A stretch of DNA of 38,736 nt from Oligoflexia bacterium. Lineage in GTDB: Bacteria; Bdellovibrionota; UBA1018. Shown in pieces: positions 15,641 to 23,298 of this stretch (its first letter is position 1; every line of letters begins with the position of its first letter). A program made the translations under genes and the position numbers. The notes under the pieces are model-generated. The model saw nothing but the letters and a program-made list of their open reading frames with translations, did not search any database and was not told the DNA's origin. The DNA is taken from NCBI GenBank assembly GCA_014378465.1, contig JACMNQ010000004.1:1-38736 (forward strand), given 5' to 3'.

Positions 15641-16267
15641 TTACTGAATTTTGACGATTTGAACAGGGTTTGCGTCAGCAAGGGTCCCATCGTTCTTGAT
15701 GCTGACGATCACTTTTGAGTCAGCACCATCAGCCAGAATTTCAGCCTGCGCACCGATGATTGCGCCTTGGGCATCAACCGTCGGCTGCAAGGACACTGAC
15801 TTGAATCCAGTATTGAACGGCGCGAGAGCCGCCATGTCCGTACAGACGGTTGAACTCTCCACCTGCTCACCCTGAACACAGTGAAGCGCGACTTCCAAGA
15901 ATCCCACTGCATCCTTCTGCGGATACTTGGGGGCGGAAGCAGGCTCGCTCGCGGTATTCGTCGAGAAGCTGACGAACTTGGCTTCGTCATCAGCGAGAAG
16001 TGTCAGAGTCTTCTGAGTTGCATCCGCTGCAGGACCCTGGGAAATATCCACCTGATACTTGGGGTCCGTGTCTTGTGCCGGTGTCAGGACGGTAATCTTC
16101 ATGGAGAATGCATTCACCTGAAAACTCGCATCCACCTTTTTCAGAATAGCCAGGCGTTCCAAACGGTGCAAGCCAAGTTCGGCGACCTTTCCGCGAGGCA
16201 GATCGTGAGCAGAAGCCAGCTGCGCGACCAAGAGAGTTCCCATCGTAGCCATCAATTTCATCTTCAT
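15641..16267 (-). CDS. Secreted protein of unknown function (copper operon)
   Basis: A 208-residue protein with a signal sequence ending at LASAHD; the mature N terminus HDLPRGKVAELGLHRLERL is helical. The rest looks beta-rich and has two cysteines (HCVQGEQ and STVCTDM), probably a disulfide. No known family recognised. AAGGAG precedes the start. It sits in the CsoR-controlled leftward operon, 31 bases before csoR and 21 bases after the next unknown gene, so a periplasmic role in copper response is likely. The His-Asp at the mature N terminus could form an amino-terminal copper site, which is only a suggestion. Confidence 0.75.
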   Translation of the reverse strand: MKMKLMATMGTLLVAQLASAHDLPRGKVAELGLHRLERLAILKKVDASFQVNAFSMKITVLTPAQDTDPKYQVDISQGPAADATQKTLTLLADDEAKFVSFSTNTASEPASAPKYPQKDAVGFLEVALHCVQGEQVESSTVCTDMAALAPFNTGFKSVSLQPTVDAQGAIIGAQAEILADGADSKVIVSIKNDGTLADANPVQIVKIQ

Positions 16268-16288
16268 AAAAATCTCCTTTTCAAGGAT

Positions 16289-17227
16289 TTAGGGTTTATC
16301 AGCTGGACACTTAGCAGATTTGAACGCGGCGGGATCCTGATCCATCCTGCTGACACGGACGGCCTCGGTCCGGATTTGGTCGCGAGAGACTTTATCAGAA
16401 GTCAGGATATCGGACGTGATGTCGTGAAGCATGTGGTTGTTATCGAAAGCTGAAGGAATTCTTGGAAACATTGCCGCAAAAGTGGGCGCTTCGACAGCCG
16501 TTTCAGGCATCATATCGAAATCCGCTGAATCCGGAAGATTCGACAACAGATCCCAGAACTTCTGGGTAACCTTGTTCACAGCCACATCACGCTCCTGCTG
16601 TGCGGGTTTCATGAGCGCTTCGTAAAGCTTGATTTGAAACCAGTGATAACTCCAGATCAGAAGATTGAAACTCGGGTACTGAGATCGGAAGGCTTTTGAG
16701 AAATAATGCCCGTCCATGAAAAGCATGGTCTTGCACTGGTCAGTGATCACGACTGGAGTGTTTGCTTTATACTGCTTGAAGATTTCGTTGACTCGCGCCT
16801 TCATTCCGTCTCCGCGGTCAACGGAAGTGGCCAGAATATCCAGGACGAACTGATGCAGCATATGAGACCAGTCAAAAAGGTTGACAGTCAGAGGAAATGT
16901 GAAAACATAGTTGGGAGCAATATCCTGCTCTTCGACCTTGATGTGGGGAGGATTCTTCAGAATCTTCAATACATCCTGAATGAGCTGCTTCTCAAATGCT
17001 TCGGGATTGGGAATCGTCCCACGCCTGAGGAGAAGTCTTTCGTAGACCAAAGCATGGCCATAATCGAACGCGAAAAGCAGATTTTGTGCATCCGGGTAGC
17101 GCTGACCGAATTTATAAGCTTCCGGCGGCAACGGATACCAGACGGGTTCCGCCGACGCTGCATTCATGGCGCCAGCCGAGACCAGAAAGGAGAGTACGAA
17201 AATACGGATTATGTTCGATATTTTCAT
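16289..17227 (-). CDS. Secreted His-rich helical protein of unknown function (copper operon)
   Basis: A 312-residue protein with a signal sequence ending near NAASAEP. The mature protein is mostly helical and rich in His, Met and aromatics. Two segments repeat a motif: WSHMLHQFVLDILATS (about residue 121) and NNHMLHDITSDILTSD (about 265), each preceded by a run of Pro/Phe. Others are FDYGHALVYERLL, MDGHYFSKAF and YHWFQIKLYEALM. Paired HMLH on helices suggests haem or copper binding, but I do not recognise the family. Its ATG overlaps the TGA of the preceding gene (ATGA), so the two products are probably made in fixed ratio. Confidence 0.8.
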   Translation of the reverse strand: MKISNIIRIFVLSFLVSAGAMNAASAEPVWYPLPPEAYKFGQRYPDAQNLLFAFDYGHALVYERLLLRRGTIPNPEAFEKQLIQDVLKILKNPPHIKVEEQDIAPNYVFTFPLTVNLFDWSHMLHQFVLDILATSVDRGDGMKARVNEIFKQYKANTPVVITDQCKTMLFMDGHYFSKAFRSQYPSFNLLIWSYHWFQIKLYEALMKPAQQERDVAVNKVTQKFWDLLSNLPDSADFDMMPETAVEAPTFAAMFPRIPSAFDNNHMLHDITSDILTSDKVSRDQIRTEAVRVSRMDQDPAAFKSAKCPADKP

Positions 17228-17880
17228 AAAGGTGCACCGCCGCCATTATCGACCAAGACGCCTGTATACTCCGCCCAGCGGTAGCGCAGTTTGACTTCAG
17301 TCGGGAGCATGATGGTAGGATCCCGGACTTCGTAATAAATATAAGTATCCCAGGTCTCCTTCTTGCTCCCGGTCGCTGGCCAACCCGGATTTACGGGACC
17401 CGTGCAAGTGTAGTCGTTTGCCACCAGGTAAACCTTGATCAGGTACTCGGGGAAAAGAGGATTTGGCACGCCAAGAAAGCGGTTATCCTGACCGCTGATG
17501 AAGATGCAGGTCAGAGGGATTTTCTGGTCACCCAATTGGACGTAAGAGCCGTCCTTGAGCAGGACCTTGTCCCAGAACTTGCGGAAGTAACCCTGTGGCT
17601 CGGGCGGTACTGAGGGAAGATCACTCAGAAGAGGATCAGCAAATGTCGGCAGGAGTGGCGTACTCTGGTCGAGCTCATAGTGAAAAGAAAAATCCGCACT
17701 CCCCGGAACCGGAACCTTGAAGTTGGCCACTTTGCGTACTTTCATGGTGAAGTCGCGGTAAAACGGAGCAGATGGGGCGATCGTTTCAGCACGGGCCATG
17801 CGCGCACTGCAAACCCCCATGATGACCAACACGCCTATGAAACCTGGATGAGCTCTCATGATCTTTTTTCTTTCTTTCAT
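17224..17880 (-). CDS. Secreted beta-rich protein of unknown function (copper operon)
   Basis: A 218-residue protein with an N-terminal signal sequence (cleavage near ARMARAET). The mature part is rich in Pro, Tyr and Trp, with two cysteines (PLTCIFIS and DYTCTGP) that may pair. The pattern of short strands suggests a beta-sandwich, and no family is recognised. ATG 17859 (MRAHPGF) may be the true start, since it follows a purine-rich stretch, but the signal sequence fits either. It lies seven bases after the TolC-like gene and overlaps the next gene by four bases. Confidence 0.75.
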   Translation of the reverse strand: MKERKKIMRAHPGFIGVLVIMGVCSARMARAETIAPSAPFYRDFTMKVRKVANFKVPVPGSADFSFHYELDQSTPLLPTFADPLLSDLPSVPPEPQGYFRKFWDKVLLKDGSYVQLGDQKIPLTCIFISGQDNRFLGVPNPLFPEYLIKVYLVANDYTCTGPVNPGWPATGSKKETWDTYIYYEVRDPTIMLPTEVKLRYRWAEYTGVLVDNGGGAPL

Positions 17881-17887
17881 TGACGTT

Positions 17888-19198
17888 TTACTGAACCTGT
17901 ATGGAATCCAAGTCGCCGTAATAACCTTGTAGAGTAAGACGGTTGAGCCTTGATTTCGCCACGAGATTGCGACTTGCCTGGCTCAGCTTGTTGACTTCAG
18001 ACAGGAGCAGGTCATTCTGCAGGCTGGATAACTCATCAATGAAGACTTTTGAATCCAGTGTGACGTCTCCGGAGTCGTGCCGCTGAATCAAGCGCGTCAA
18101 TTCCCGCTGAACGGTCGATGACGTTTCTGCTGCAAGTTTGTAGCGGCTGATCGACTCATTATGAAGTGTGATGGAATCGATCACACGCTGAGAAATCAGA
18201 GAGCCCGTAGACTCCTGCAATACCTGCAGCTCACGGGTCTGGGATTTGGCGATCTGAATCTGAGGGGCCAGGGAAAATCCAATCGCCTGCTCCGAACTTG
18301 GATCCAGGAAACCGAAGACCACCGCTTTTCTACTATAACGGGATGCTTCGATGAGCCAGCCCAGGGCTGAGAGTTCATAGGAGCGATCACGGGAAATTTG
18401 AAGATAATCTTTTGCATCTTTCGCAGGAGCATCATTCAAGTCAGGCAAGGCCATCGTCTGGAGCTGTAACCCGGTCCCATCAGTGGGTAGTCCCGCAGCA
18501 AACTTAAGTGCCTGAGATTCAATACTCAGGAGCTCAGTCAGATTTGAGCGGTCATCCTTGAGCTTCAAAGTGTTGAAGCGAAAGTAATCAGCACTCCCAC
18601 CCGGCAATGACCCCGCGATCTCTTCTACCCTCAGGCGATTGTAGATTTGATCCAGCCAGGCCAGATGGCTGTCAATCAAGCCCGCCAAAATCTGGTCCCT
18701 CGAGACGGCATAATAGAGAGACTCGACCTCAAAAACTTCGTTGCCCATCAGTGAAGAAAATGAATCCCTTTCAGCCTCGAGCAGCCGCTTCGTGGCTCGA
18801 GCTTTGAACCAGTTGCTGGGAAACAGAAAAGGAAGCAGATCGCCCACGACGCCGATGATCCCGGAAGGACCTCCAAACGCGATTGCCAAAATCCCGCCTG
18901 GCCTGATGTGTGGCAGCAAATTGCCTACCGCGACCTTGACTTGCTTCTTGGCTTGAAAAACGCGCTCGGCTTCCTGGCGTACTGAAAAGTTCTGACTCTT
19001 GGTTGTGGTGATGAGGTCATCCAGAGATACTCCGCTCATAGCATTTGAATCGGCGAAGGACTCCAAAGTGAGATCCTGCGCTGCATTGATCTGACTCATC
19101 ATTGAGGAGGAGGAGGAAGCAGATGCAAAGGAAGGAAGAATCATTTGAATGCTGATCGAAGCGACCAGGATCGGGTTAAATGCACGGCTGAGATTCAT
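17888..19198 (-). CDS. TolC-like outer-membrane/periplasmic coiled-coil protein
   Basis: A 436-residue secreted protein. The signal sequence ends near FASASS. Two long helical regions (about residues 75-230 and 290-435) are separated by a polar middle with QTMALPDLNDAP. This is the duplicated helix-strand layout of TolC-family proteins, although the strand segments are weak and a hydrophobic Gly-rich stretch (GGILAIAFGGPSGIIGVVG) is unusual. ATG 19198 is chosen because AAGGTG stands six bases before it; an earlier reading from 19234 would begin inside the promoter. It is the first gene of the CsoR-controlled leftward operon, which has no RND pump or adaptor of its own, so its partner is unclear. 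Confidence 0.75.
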   Translation of the reverse strand: MNLSRAFNPILVASISIQMILPSFASASSSSSMMSQINAAQDLTLESFADSNAMSGVSLDDLITTTKSQNFSVRQEAERVFQAKKQVKVAVGNLLPHIRPGGILAIAFGGPSGIIGVVGDLLPFLFPSNWFKARATKRLLEAERDSFSSLMGNEVFEVESLYYAVSRDQILAGLIDSHLAWLDQIYNRLRVEEIAGSLPGGSADYFRFNTLKLKDDRSNLTELLSIESQALKFAAGLPTDGTGLQLQTMALPDLNDAPAKDAKDYLQISRDRSYELSALGWLIEASRYSRKAVVFGFLDPSSEQAIGFSLAPQIQIAKSQTRELQVLQESTGSLISQRVIDSITLHNESISRYKLAAETSSTVQRELTRLIQRHDSGDVTLDSKVFIDELSSLQNDLLLSEVNKLSQASRNLVAKSRLNRLTLQGYYGDLDSIQVQ

Positions 19199-19237
19199 CT
19201 GTGTCACCTTTGTTTTGAGGAGTCGGCTGGTCACTGA

Positions 19238-19265
19238 GTTATACCCCCAGGGGGTGTGTTGTCAA
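19238..19265 (-). promoter_or_regulatory. Leftward sigma70-type promoter with CsoR-type operator in the spacer
   Basis: On the minus strand, TTGACA (19265-19260), a 16-base spacer, then TATAAC (19243-19238). The spacer is filled by the C/G-tract palindrome ACCCCC-T-GGGGGT. Such CCCCC/GGGGG inverted repeats between -35 and -10 are the established form of CsoR operators. The downstream leader of about 33 bases contains a Shine-Dalgarno site for the 19198 start. Confidence 0.82.
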
Positions 19266-19310
19266 ATATTCCGTGGCGCCTGGCGGAGCCAAAACCTCGC
19301 TGCAAAAACG

Positions 19311-19339
19311 TTGACGCTGATACCGGCCGGGGGTATCAC
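19311..19339 (+). promoter_or_regulatory. Rightward promoter with CsoR-type operator in the spacer
   Basis: TTGACG (19311-19316), a 17-base spacer, then TATCAC (19334-19339). Within it lies the inverted repeat GATACC (19319-19324) and GGTATC (19332-19337) with a GC-rich core. The design mirrors the leftward promoter 45 bases away. The ATG of the first gene begins eight bases after the -10 box, so the mRNA would have almost no leader. Confidence 0.8.
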
Positions 19340-19346
19340 AGGCTCC

Positions 19347-20117
19347 ATGAACTCTTCCTTGAAAAATTTGGTCTTCGCGATCGGCTCTGTTCTTCTTCTC
19401 TCGGCGCCGGCCTTTGCCCATCCTGAAGACGGGCGCGTCGGAGTTGAGCTGGAATCGGCCAATTCTGTGCAGGCAGGTAAAATACACCTGAGTTTTGACC
19501 TGGTCGACCTCGTTGCGAAAAAGCTCCTGACGGATCAAGACGTCTCAGTCTCTCGCGAGATGAAAATCCATGGGTACGTTTATGACTCCGCTCTGAAGGA
19601 GTTCAAACATGTTCATCCGGAGTATAGGGATGGAGTTTGGGGAGTCGATGTCGAGCTTCCAGTAAATGGTGACTACCGTTTCTGGGCGAGCGGTGTCCTG
19701 GCCAGTGATCAAGAAGAATTCAAAGGCAGCGTAAAGCTCAAGGTGTCAGGTGGACTGCCCGCAAACCTGCCGACCGAACTATCGGAAAATCGCACTGGCG
19801 CAGATGGCAACTCGGTCATTGAAGTGTCGGTGGATCCGATCCAAGCCAAAAAGCCCGCGATGCTGATGCTCATGTTTTCGAGGAACGACAAAACTACTCC
19901 GGTCATCACCCCGTATCTTGGGGCAATGGCTCATGTGACCACTGTTCCCGACGACGGGGATTCTCTCATTCACGTGCATCCCATGGAAACTGACTCGAAA
20001 GACCTGCTCATGCTTCACGCAGAGTTTCCTGAAGCCGGGAACTACCGCATGTGGGTGCAGTTCATCGACGGCGACTCACTCAAAACCGTAGCCCTTACCG
20101 TGACCGTCAACGAATAA
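19347..20117 (+). CDS. Secreted HVHP-motif protein, first gene of the rightward copper operon
   Basis: A 256-residue protein with a signal sequence ending at PAFAHP. Two similar halves are visible: EFKHVHPEYRDGVWGVDVEL with NGDYRFWASGV, and SLIHVHPMETDSKDLLML with AGNYRMWVQFI. This HxHPE...W...LP..G.Y.(L/M)W(A/V) pattern is common in secreted proteins near metal-resistance genes. The His pairs and Met residues (AMLMLMF) suggest copper binding, though no activity is proven. An upstream in-frame extension (from 19149) would cross the promoter and the CsoR operators, so ATG 19347 is preferred. It should be repressed by CsoR. Confidence 0.8.
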   Translation: MNSSLKNLVFAIGSVLLLSAPAFAHPEDGRVGVELESANSVQAGKIHLSFDLVDLVAKKLLTDQDVSVSREMKIHGYVYDSALKEFKHVHPEYRDGVWGVDVELPVNGDYRFWASGVLASDQEEFKGSVKLKVSGGLPANLPTELSENRTGADGNSVIEVSVDPIQAKKPAMLMLMFSRNDKTTPVITPYLGAMAHVTTVPDDGDSLIHVHPMETDSKDLLMLHAEFPEAGNYRMWVQFIDGDSLKTVALTVTVNE

Positions 20118-20139
20118 GAGAAAGAAAAGGCGCCTGATC

Positions 20140-20751
20140 ATGATGAAATCCAATTCCACAGCTCTTCTGTTCGCGTTGTGTGCGATCCTCTTTCCTATCC
20201 TGTCCAATGCGGAAGTCTCCAAAGCACCGCCCGCCAGTTCATTTCAAATCAGCAGTGGTCAGATGCAGTTCGACGCTTTGGGTCGTCCCAGCGCCCTCAA
20301 AATTCACGGAGTCGGAACGGGTGTTTCGGGCGAGATCAAAGCAACGGGAAACTTGATGAAGGGTAAGTTCCTCTTCAAGCCTGAAACCCTGGATACGGGG
20401 CTCAAGCTTCGAAACGAACATATGAAGAAAAAATATCTTGAAACCGACAAGTTTCCGGACGCGGTTCTTGTACTGGACGAACTCACGATTCCGAAATCGG
20501 CGACGGACACCGTACAAACTGCCGAAAATGTTCCCTTCAAAGGTCACCTGACGCTTCATGGAGTCGAGAAACCGGTTCAGGGCACTGCGCTCATCAACTT
20601 TTCAAAGTCCAAATTCGACGGCGACGCCAGTTTCAGCGTGAAGACTTCAGATTTCCAGATTAATACCCCGTCATTCGCTGGTGTGACCATGGGCGAAGAC
20701 GTGCAGGTCAAAGTATCATTCACTTCTTCGGTAGCCGGCGCAAAACTGTAG
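20140..20751 (+). CDS. YceI-family periplasmic protein
   Basis: A 203-residue protein with a signal sequence ending at LSNAEV. The mature part is an extended lipocalin-like barrel of the YceI family: GRPSALKIHGVGTGVSGEIK, then TGLKLRNEHMKKKYLETDKFP (the family's best-conserved region), and GHLTLHGVEKPVQG. Family members bind isoprenoid or other hydrophobic molecules in the barrel; the ligand here is unknown. It lies 22 bases after the HVHP protein and three bases before the next gene's region, in the copper operon. Confidence 0.9.
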   Translation: MMKSNSTALLFALCAILFPILSNAEVSKAPPASSFQISSGQMQFDALGRPSALKIHGVGTGVSGEIKATGNLMKGKFLFKPETLDTGLKLRNEHMKKKYLETDKFPDAVLVLDELTIPKSATDTVQTAENVPFKGHLTLHGVEKPVQGTALINFSKSKFDGDASFSVKTSDFQINTPSFAGVTMGEDVQVKVSFTSSVAGAKL

Positions 20752-20763
20752 GTCTTGAACTCC

Positions 20764-21885
20764 ATGAAATCTGTATTTGTTTTCGGCGTACTGACCCTGC
20801 TTTCGGCAGTGACCGGCTCAAACGCCTTTGCTTTTCCCGAAATGATACGCCATGGCTACGTCAATTGTACCACCTGCCACGTATCGCAGACGGGCGGCGG
20901 AGTATTGACCGAGTACGGACGAGAACTCTCAAAAGAAGTCCTCAGTGCTTGGAAGAGTTCCTCAGATTCCTCAAAAGAGCATCTGTTCGCGTACGGATGG
21001 GTCACTCCCCCTTCCTGGCTCCGCATGGGAGGCGACGTCCGGACGATCTACGTCTTTCAAGACGATCAGTATGCGTCTCAGGGGAGATTTATTCTGATGC
21101 AGGCAGATCTTGAGGCTGCAGCGACTCGCGGCAAATTCACCGCTTTGGCTTCACTTGGCTATCAGAACCCAAAAAACTCCCTCACGCTCCAAGACCATCT
21201 GATCAGTAGACGTCATTACTTGAGCTACCAGCTGACCGACAACTACTCAGTCCGAGGAGGTCGCTTTCTCCCTGCATTTGGGATCAATACCCCCGACCAT
21301 ATTTCCGCAACTCGGCAACCTCTCGGATTTGGACAAGGACTTGAGTCTTACAACCTGGAGGGCAGCTACATTGGAGATAAAACCAATATTTTCATCACAG
21401 GAATTTTAGGAAGACCCGATGCGATGGCACTGGACAGAGAAAAAGGTGCCGCTGTTCAAGGAGCCTATGCCATCTACGATAAGACCAAGCTCGGTCTGAG
21501 CAGCTTTTACGGGAAGAACAGAAGGGGGACCAGAACGCTGGTAGGTCCTTACGGACTCATCTCCTTCAGTGACAACCTTGTCCTTTTGACTGAACTTGAT
21601 TTTCAGTTCCGCTCGCCAGTTGGCCAGGAGTCAATTGCGGGTGCGGTCAACTCACAAAAGCTGTCTTATGAACTGCGTCAGGGATTCTGGGGCTTTGTCA
21701 CGCAGGATTGGTCCAGACAAGACTTCAAGAATGAAAGAACCACCGCGCAGGCTTACGGCGTAGGGCTTCAGGTCTTCCCAAGACCCCATTTCGAATTCAA
21801 TTTGTCCTGGCAGCGTCAAAAATTGAAAGCCTTTTCTGAGGAATTCTTCGACTACGCCTGGCTGATGTCCCATTTTTATTTTTAA
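20764..21885 (+). CDS. Monohaem c-type cytochrome fused to an outer-membrane beta-barrel
   Basis: A 373-residue protein. After a signal sequence ending near SNAFAFP comes one haem-c site, NCTTCHVSQTGGG (at about residue 38), then GVLTEYGRELSKEVL. From about residue 90 on, alternating amphipathic strands (LRMGGDVRTIYVF, YLSYQLTDNYSVRGGRFLP, ...) and a final aromatic YF indicate an outer-membrane barrel. A haem site in front of a porin-like barrel would place electron transfer at the outer membrane. Similar N-terminal NCTTCH...GGG proteins occur in other bacteria without assigned function. I prefer ATG 20764 to the TTG at 20755. Fifth-last of the rightward operon's unusual genes, it precedes the copper oxidase. 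Confidence 0.82.
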   Translation: MKSVFVFGVLTLLSAVTGSNAFAFPEMIRHGYVNCTTCHVSQTGGGVLTEYGRELSKEVLSAWKSSSDSSKEHLFAYGWVTPPSWLRMGGDVRTIYVFQDDQYASQGRFILMQADLEAAATRGKFTALASLGYQNPKNSLTLQDHLISRRHYLSYQLTDNYSVRGGRFLPAFGINTPDHISATRQPLGFGQGLESYNLEGSYIGDKTNIFITGILGRPDAMALDREKGAAVQGAYAIYDKTKLGLSSFYGKNRRGTRTLVGPYGLISFSDNLVLLTELDFQFRSPVGQESIAGAVNSQKLSYELRQGFWGFVTQDWSRQDFKNERTTAQAYGVGLQVFPRPHFEFNLSWQRQKLKAFSEEFFDYAWLMSHFYF

Positions 21886-21966
21886 TTGAACTGTCACAAA
21901 AGTCGTCCATCGAGCGTATAAAGTTTAACAAGGCCATGGAGCCACCACTGAAGATGAGGAAGATTC

Positions 21967-23298
21967 ATGACTGAAGACTCTGCCGGCGCGGAAATGATAC
22001 CCGAAGAAATGATTGAATCTGAAACCGAACAAAAGTCTATTACACGACGCGATTTCTTTTCCAGTGCCAGTACAGGTGTCGCGCTGGGAGCGGGGCTTCT
22101 ACTCAGTGCGAATCCACAAGGGGCATGGGCAGCCCCTACTGCGAAGTCTGGGGGCTCGGCTGGACATGCTGCCATCCCTCCCGGCTGGTCAAATGCCTTT
22201 CATCCAGCTGCCACGGCTCCACTTTACCCGCCGAGAGGTGCACCCAAAGCGGGTGAAAAAATCCACGAGTTCGACATCGAGGTTGGAATCTCCGTCCACG
22301 AGATCGTGCCGGGGATCAAAATCCACGCCTTCACCTACAATGGAACCTACCCAGGACCGGAAATCCGAGTACCGGAAGGCGACTGGGTTCTCGTCAATTT
22401 CACGAACAAGACTTCAGAGTTTCACACCATCCACTGGCACGGGATTGTTCTGGCCAATGAAATGGACGGCGTTCCGAACGGTACTCAGTGGGGTACGGGA
22501 CCGGGCGAGACTTTCAAATACCTCTTCCGCGCTCAACCTGCAGGCACTCACTTTTATCATTGCCACAACATGACCAATCTCCACGTTCAGGCAGGGATGT
22601 TCGGGGCTCTCATCATTGAACCGAGAGATCCGAAAGAAGATCTCGTTCGCAAAGTGTTCCCTTACGAACGCGAGTACACGATGCTGCTCAGTGAAGTGGA
22701 TACCGTCATGGTCGAAGGCCAGATGGAACGCATGATGAAAGAAATGGGCGTGATGCAAAAGATGAATGAATCACCGAAACTCATGAAAGAGATGAACGGT
22801 GGCATGATGGGATGGTTTGCCAACAAGAAGGCATTCCTGGACTCCGTCAAGTCAGGCTACATTCCTCCTTACGTCGCTCCGAGGGCGGGCCGATACCCTG
22901 CCCCCAATTTCAACTTCTTCATGATCAATGGCAGATCTTACCCAATGACTGACGAAATGATGATCCGGTCCGGTGAAAACATCCGGGTCAGACTCATTGG
23001 TGCAGGCGCCATGCCTCACTACATGCACTTGCATGGTCATGATTTCTGGCACGTGTGCCAGGACGGTTCCCCCCTTCAGGCGCCGATCAGACTCAACACT
23101 GTACCTGTGTTTCCAGGGACAACGACTGATATCATCATCCAGGGAACGAACCCCGGGATGTGGCATTTTCATGATCATAGCGATATCGCGAGCACAAATA
23201 ACGGGATCTTCCCGGGCGGCATGATGACCATGCTGATGTATGAAGATGCTGCTCAACATGGCGTCAAGGTCCCGGAAATCGTTCAGGTGAGCTCATGA
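21967..23298 (+). CDS. Tat-exported two-domain multicopper oxidase (type C-like) with Met-rich insert
   Basis: A 443-residue periplasmic oxidase. A twin-arginine signal is visible (TRRDFF at residues 26-31 and a hydrophobic stretch to about 56). The four HxH motifs of the trinuclear cluster are all present: HWH (156), HCH (198), HLH (354) and HFH (400). The blue-copper ligands lie in domain 1: Cys-199, His-206 and Met-211 in HCHNMTNLHVQAGM. The C-terminal motif has Phe instead of Cys, so domain 2 has no T1 site. That layout is the two-domain 'type C' group, which works as a trimer. An insert at 248-281 has 11 Met in 34 residues, suited to Cu(I). GAGGAAG precedes the start. Confidence 0.9.
   Translation: MTEDSAGAEMIPEEMIESETEQKSITRRDFFSSASTGVALGAGLLLSANPQGAWAAPTAKSGGSAGHAAIPPGWSNAFHPAATAPLYPPRGAPKAGEKIHEFDIEVGISVHEIVPGIKIHAFTYNGTYPGPEIRVPEGDWVLVNFTNKTSEFHTIHWHGIVLANEMDGVPNGTQWGTGPGETFKYLFRAQPAGTHFYHCHNMTNLHVQAGMFGALIIEPRDPKEDLVRKVFPYEREYTMLLSEVDTVMVEGQMERMMKEMGVMQKMNESPKLMKEMNGGMMGWFANKKAFLDSVKSGYIPPYVAPRAGRYPAPNFNFFMINGRSYPMTDEMMIRSGENIRVRLIGAGAMPHYMHLHGHDFWHVCQDGSPLQAPIRLNTVPVFPGTTTDIIIQGTNPGMWHFHDHSDIASTNNGIFPGGMMTMLMYEDAAQHGVKVPEIVQVSS

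Noticed and set aside
19149..19346. N-terminal extension of the HVHP protein
   Set aside because: It would span both CsoR operators and the promoters and would hide the signal sequence, so ATG 19347 is the start.
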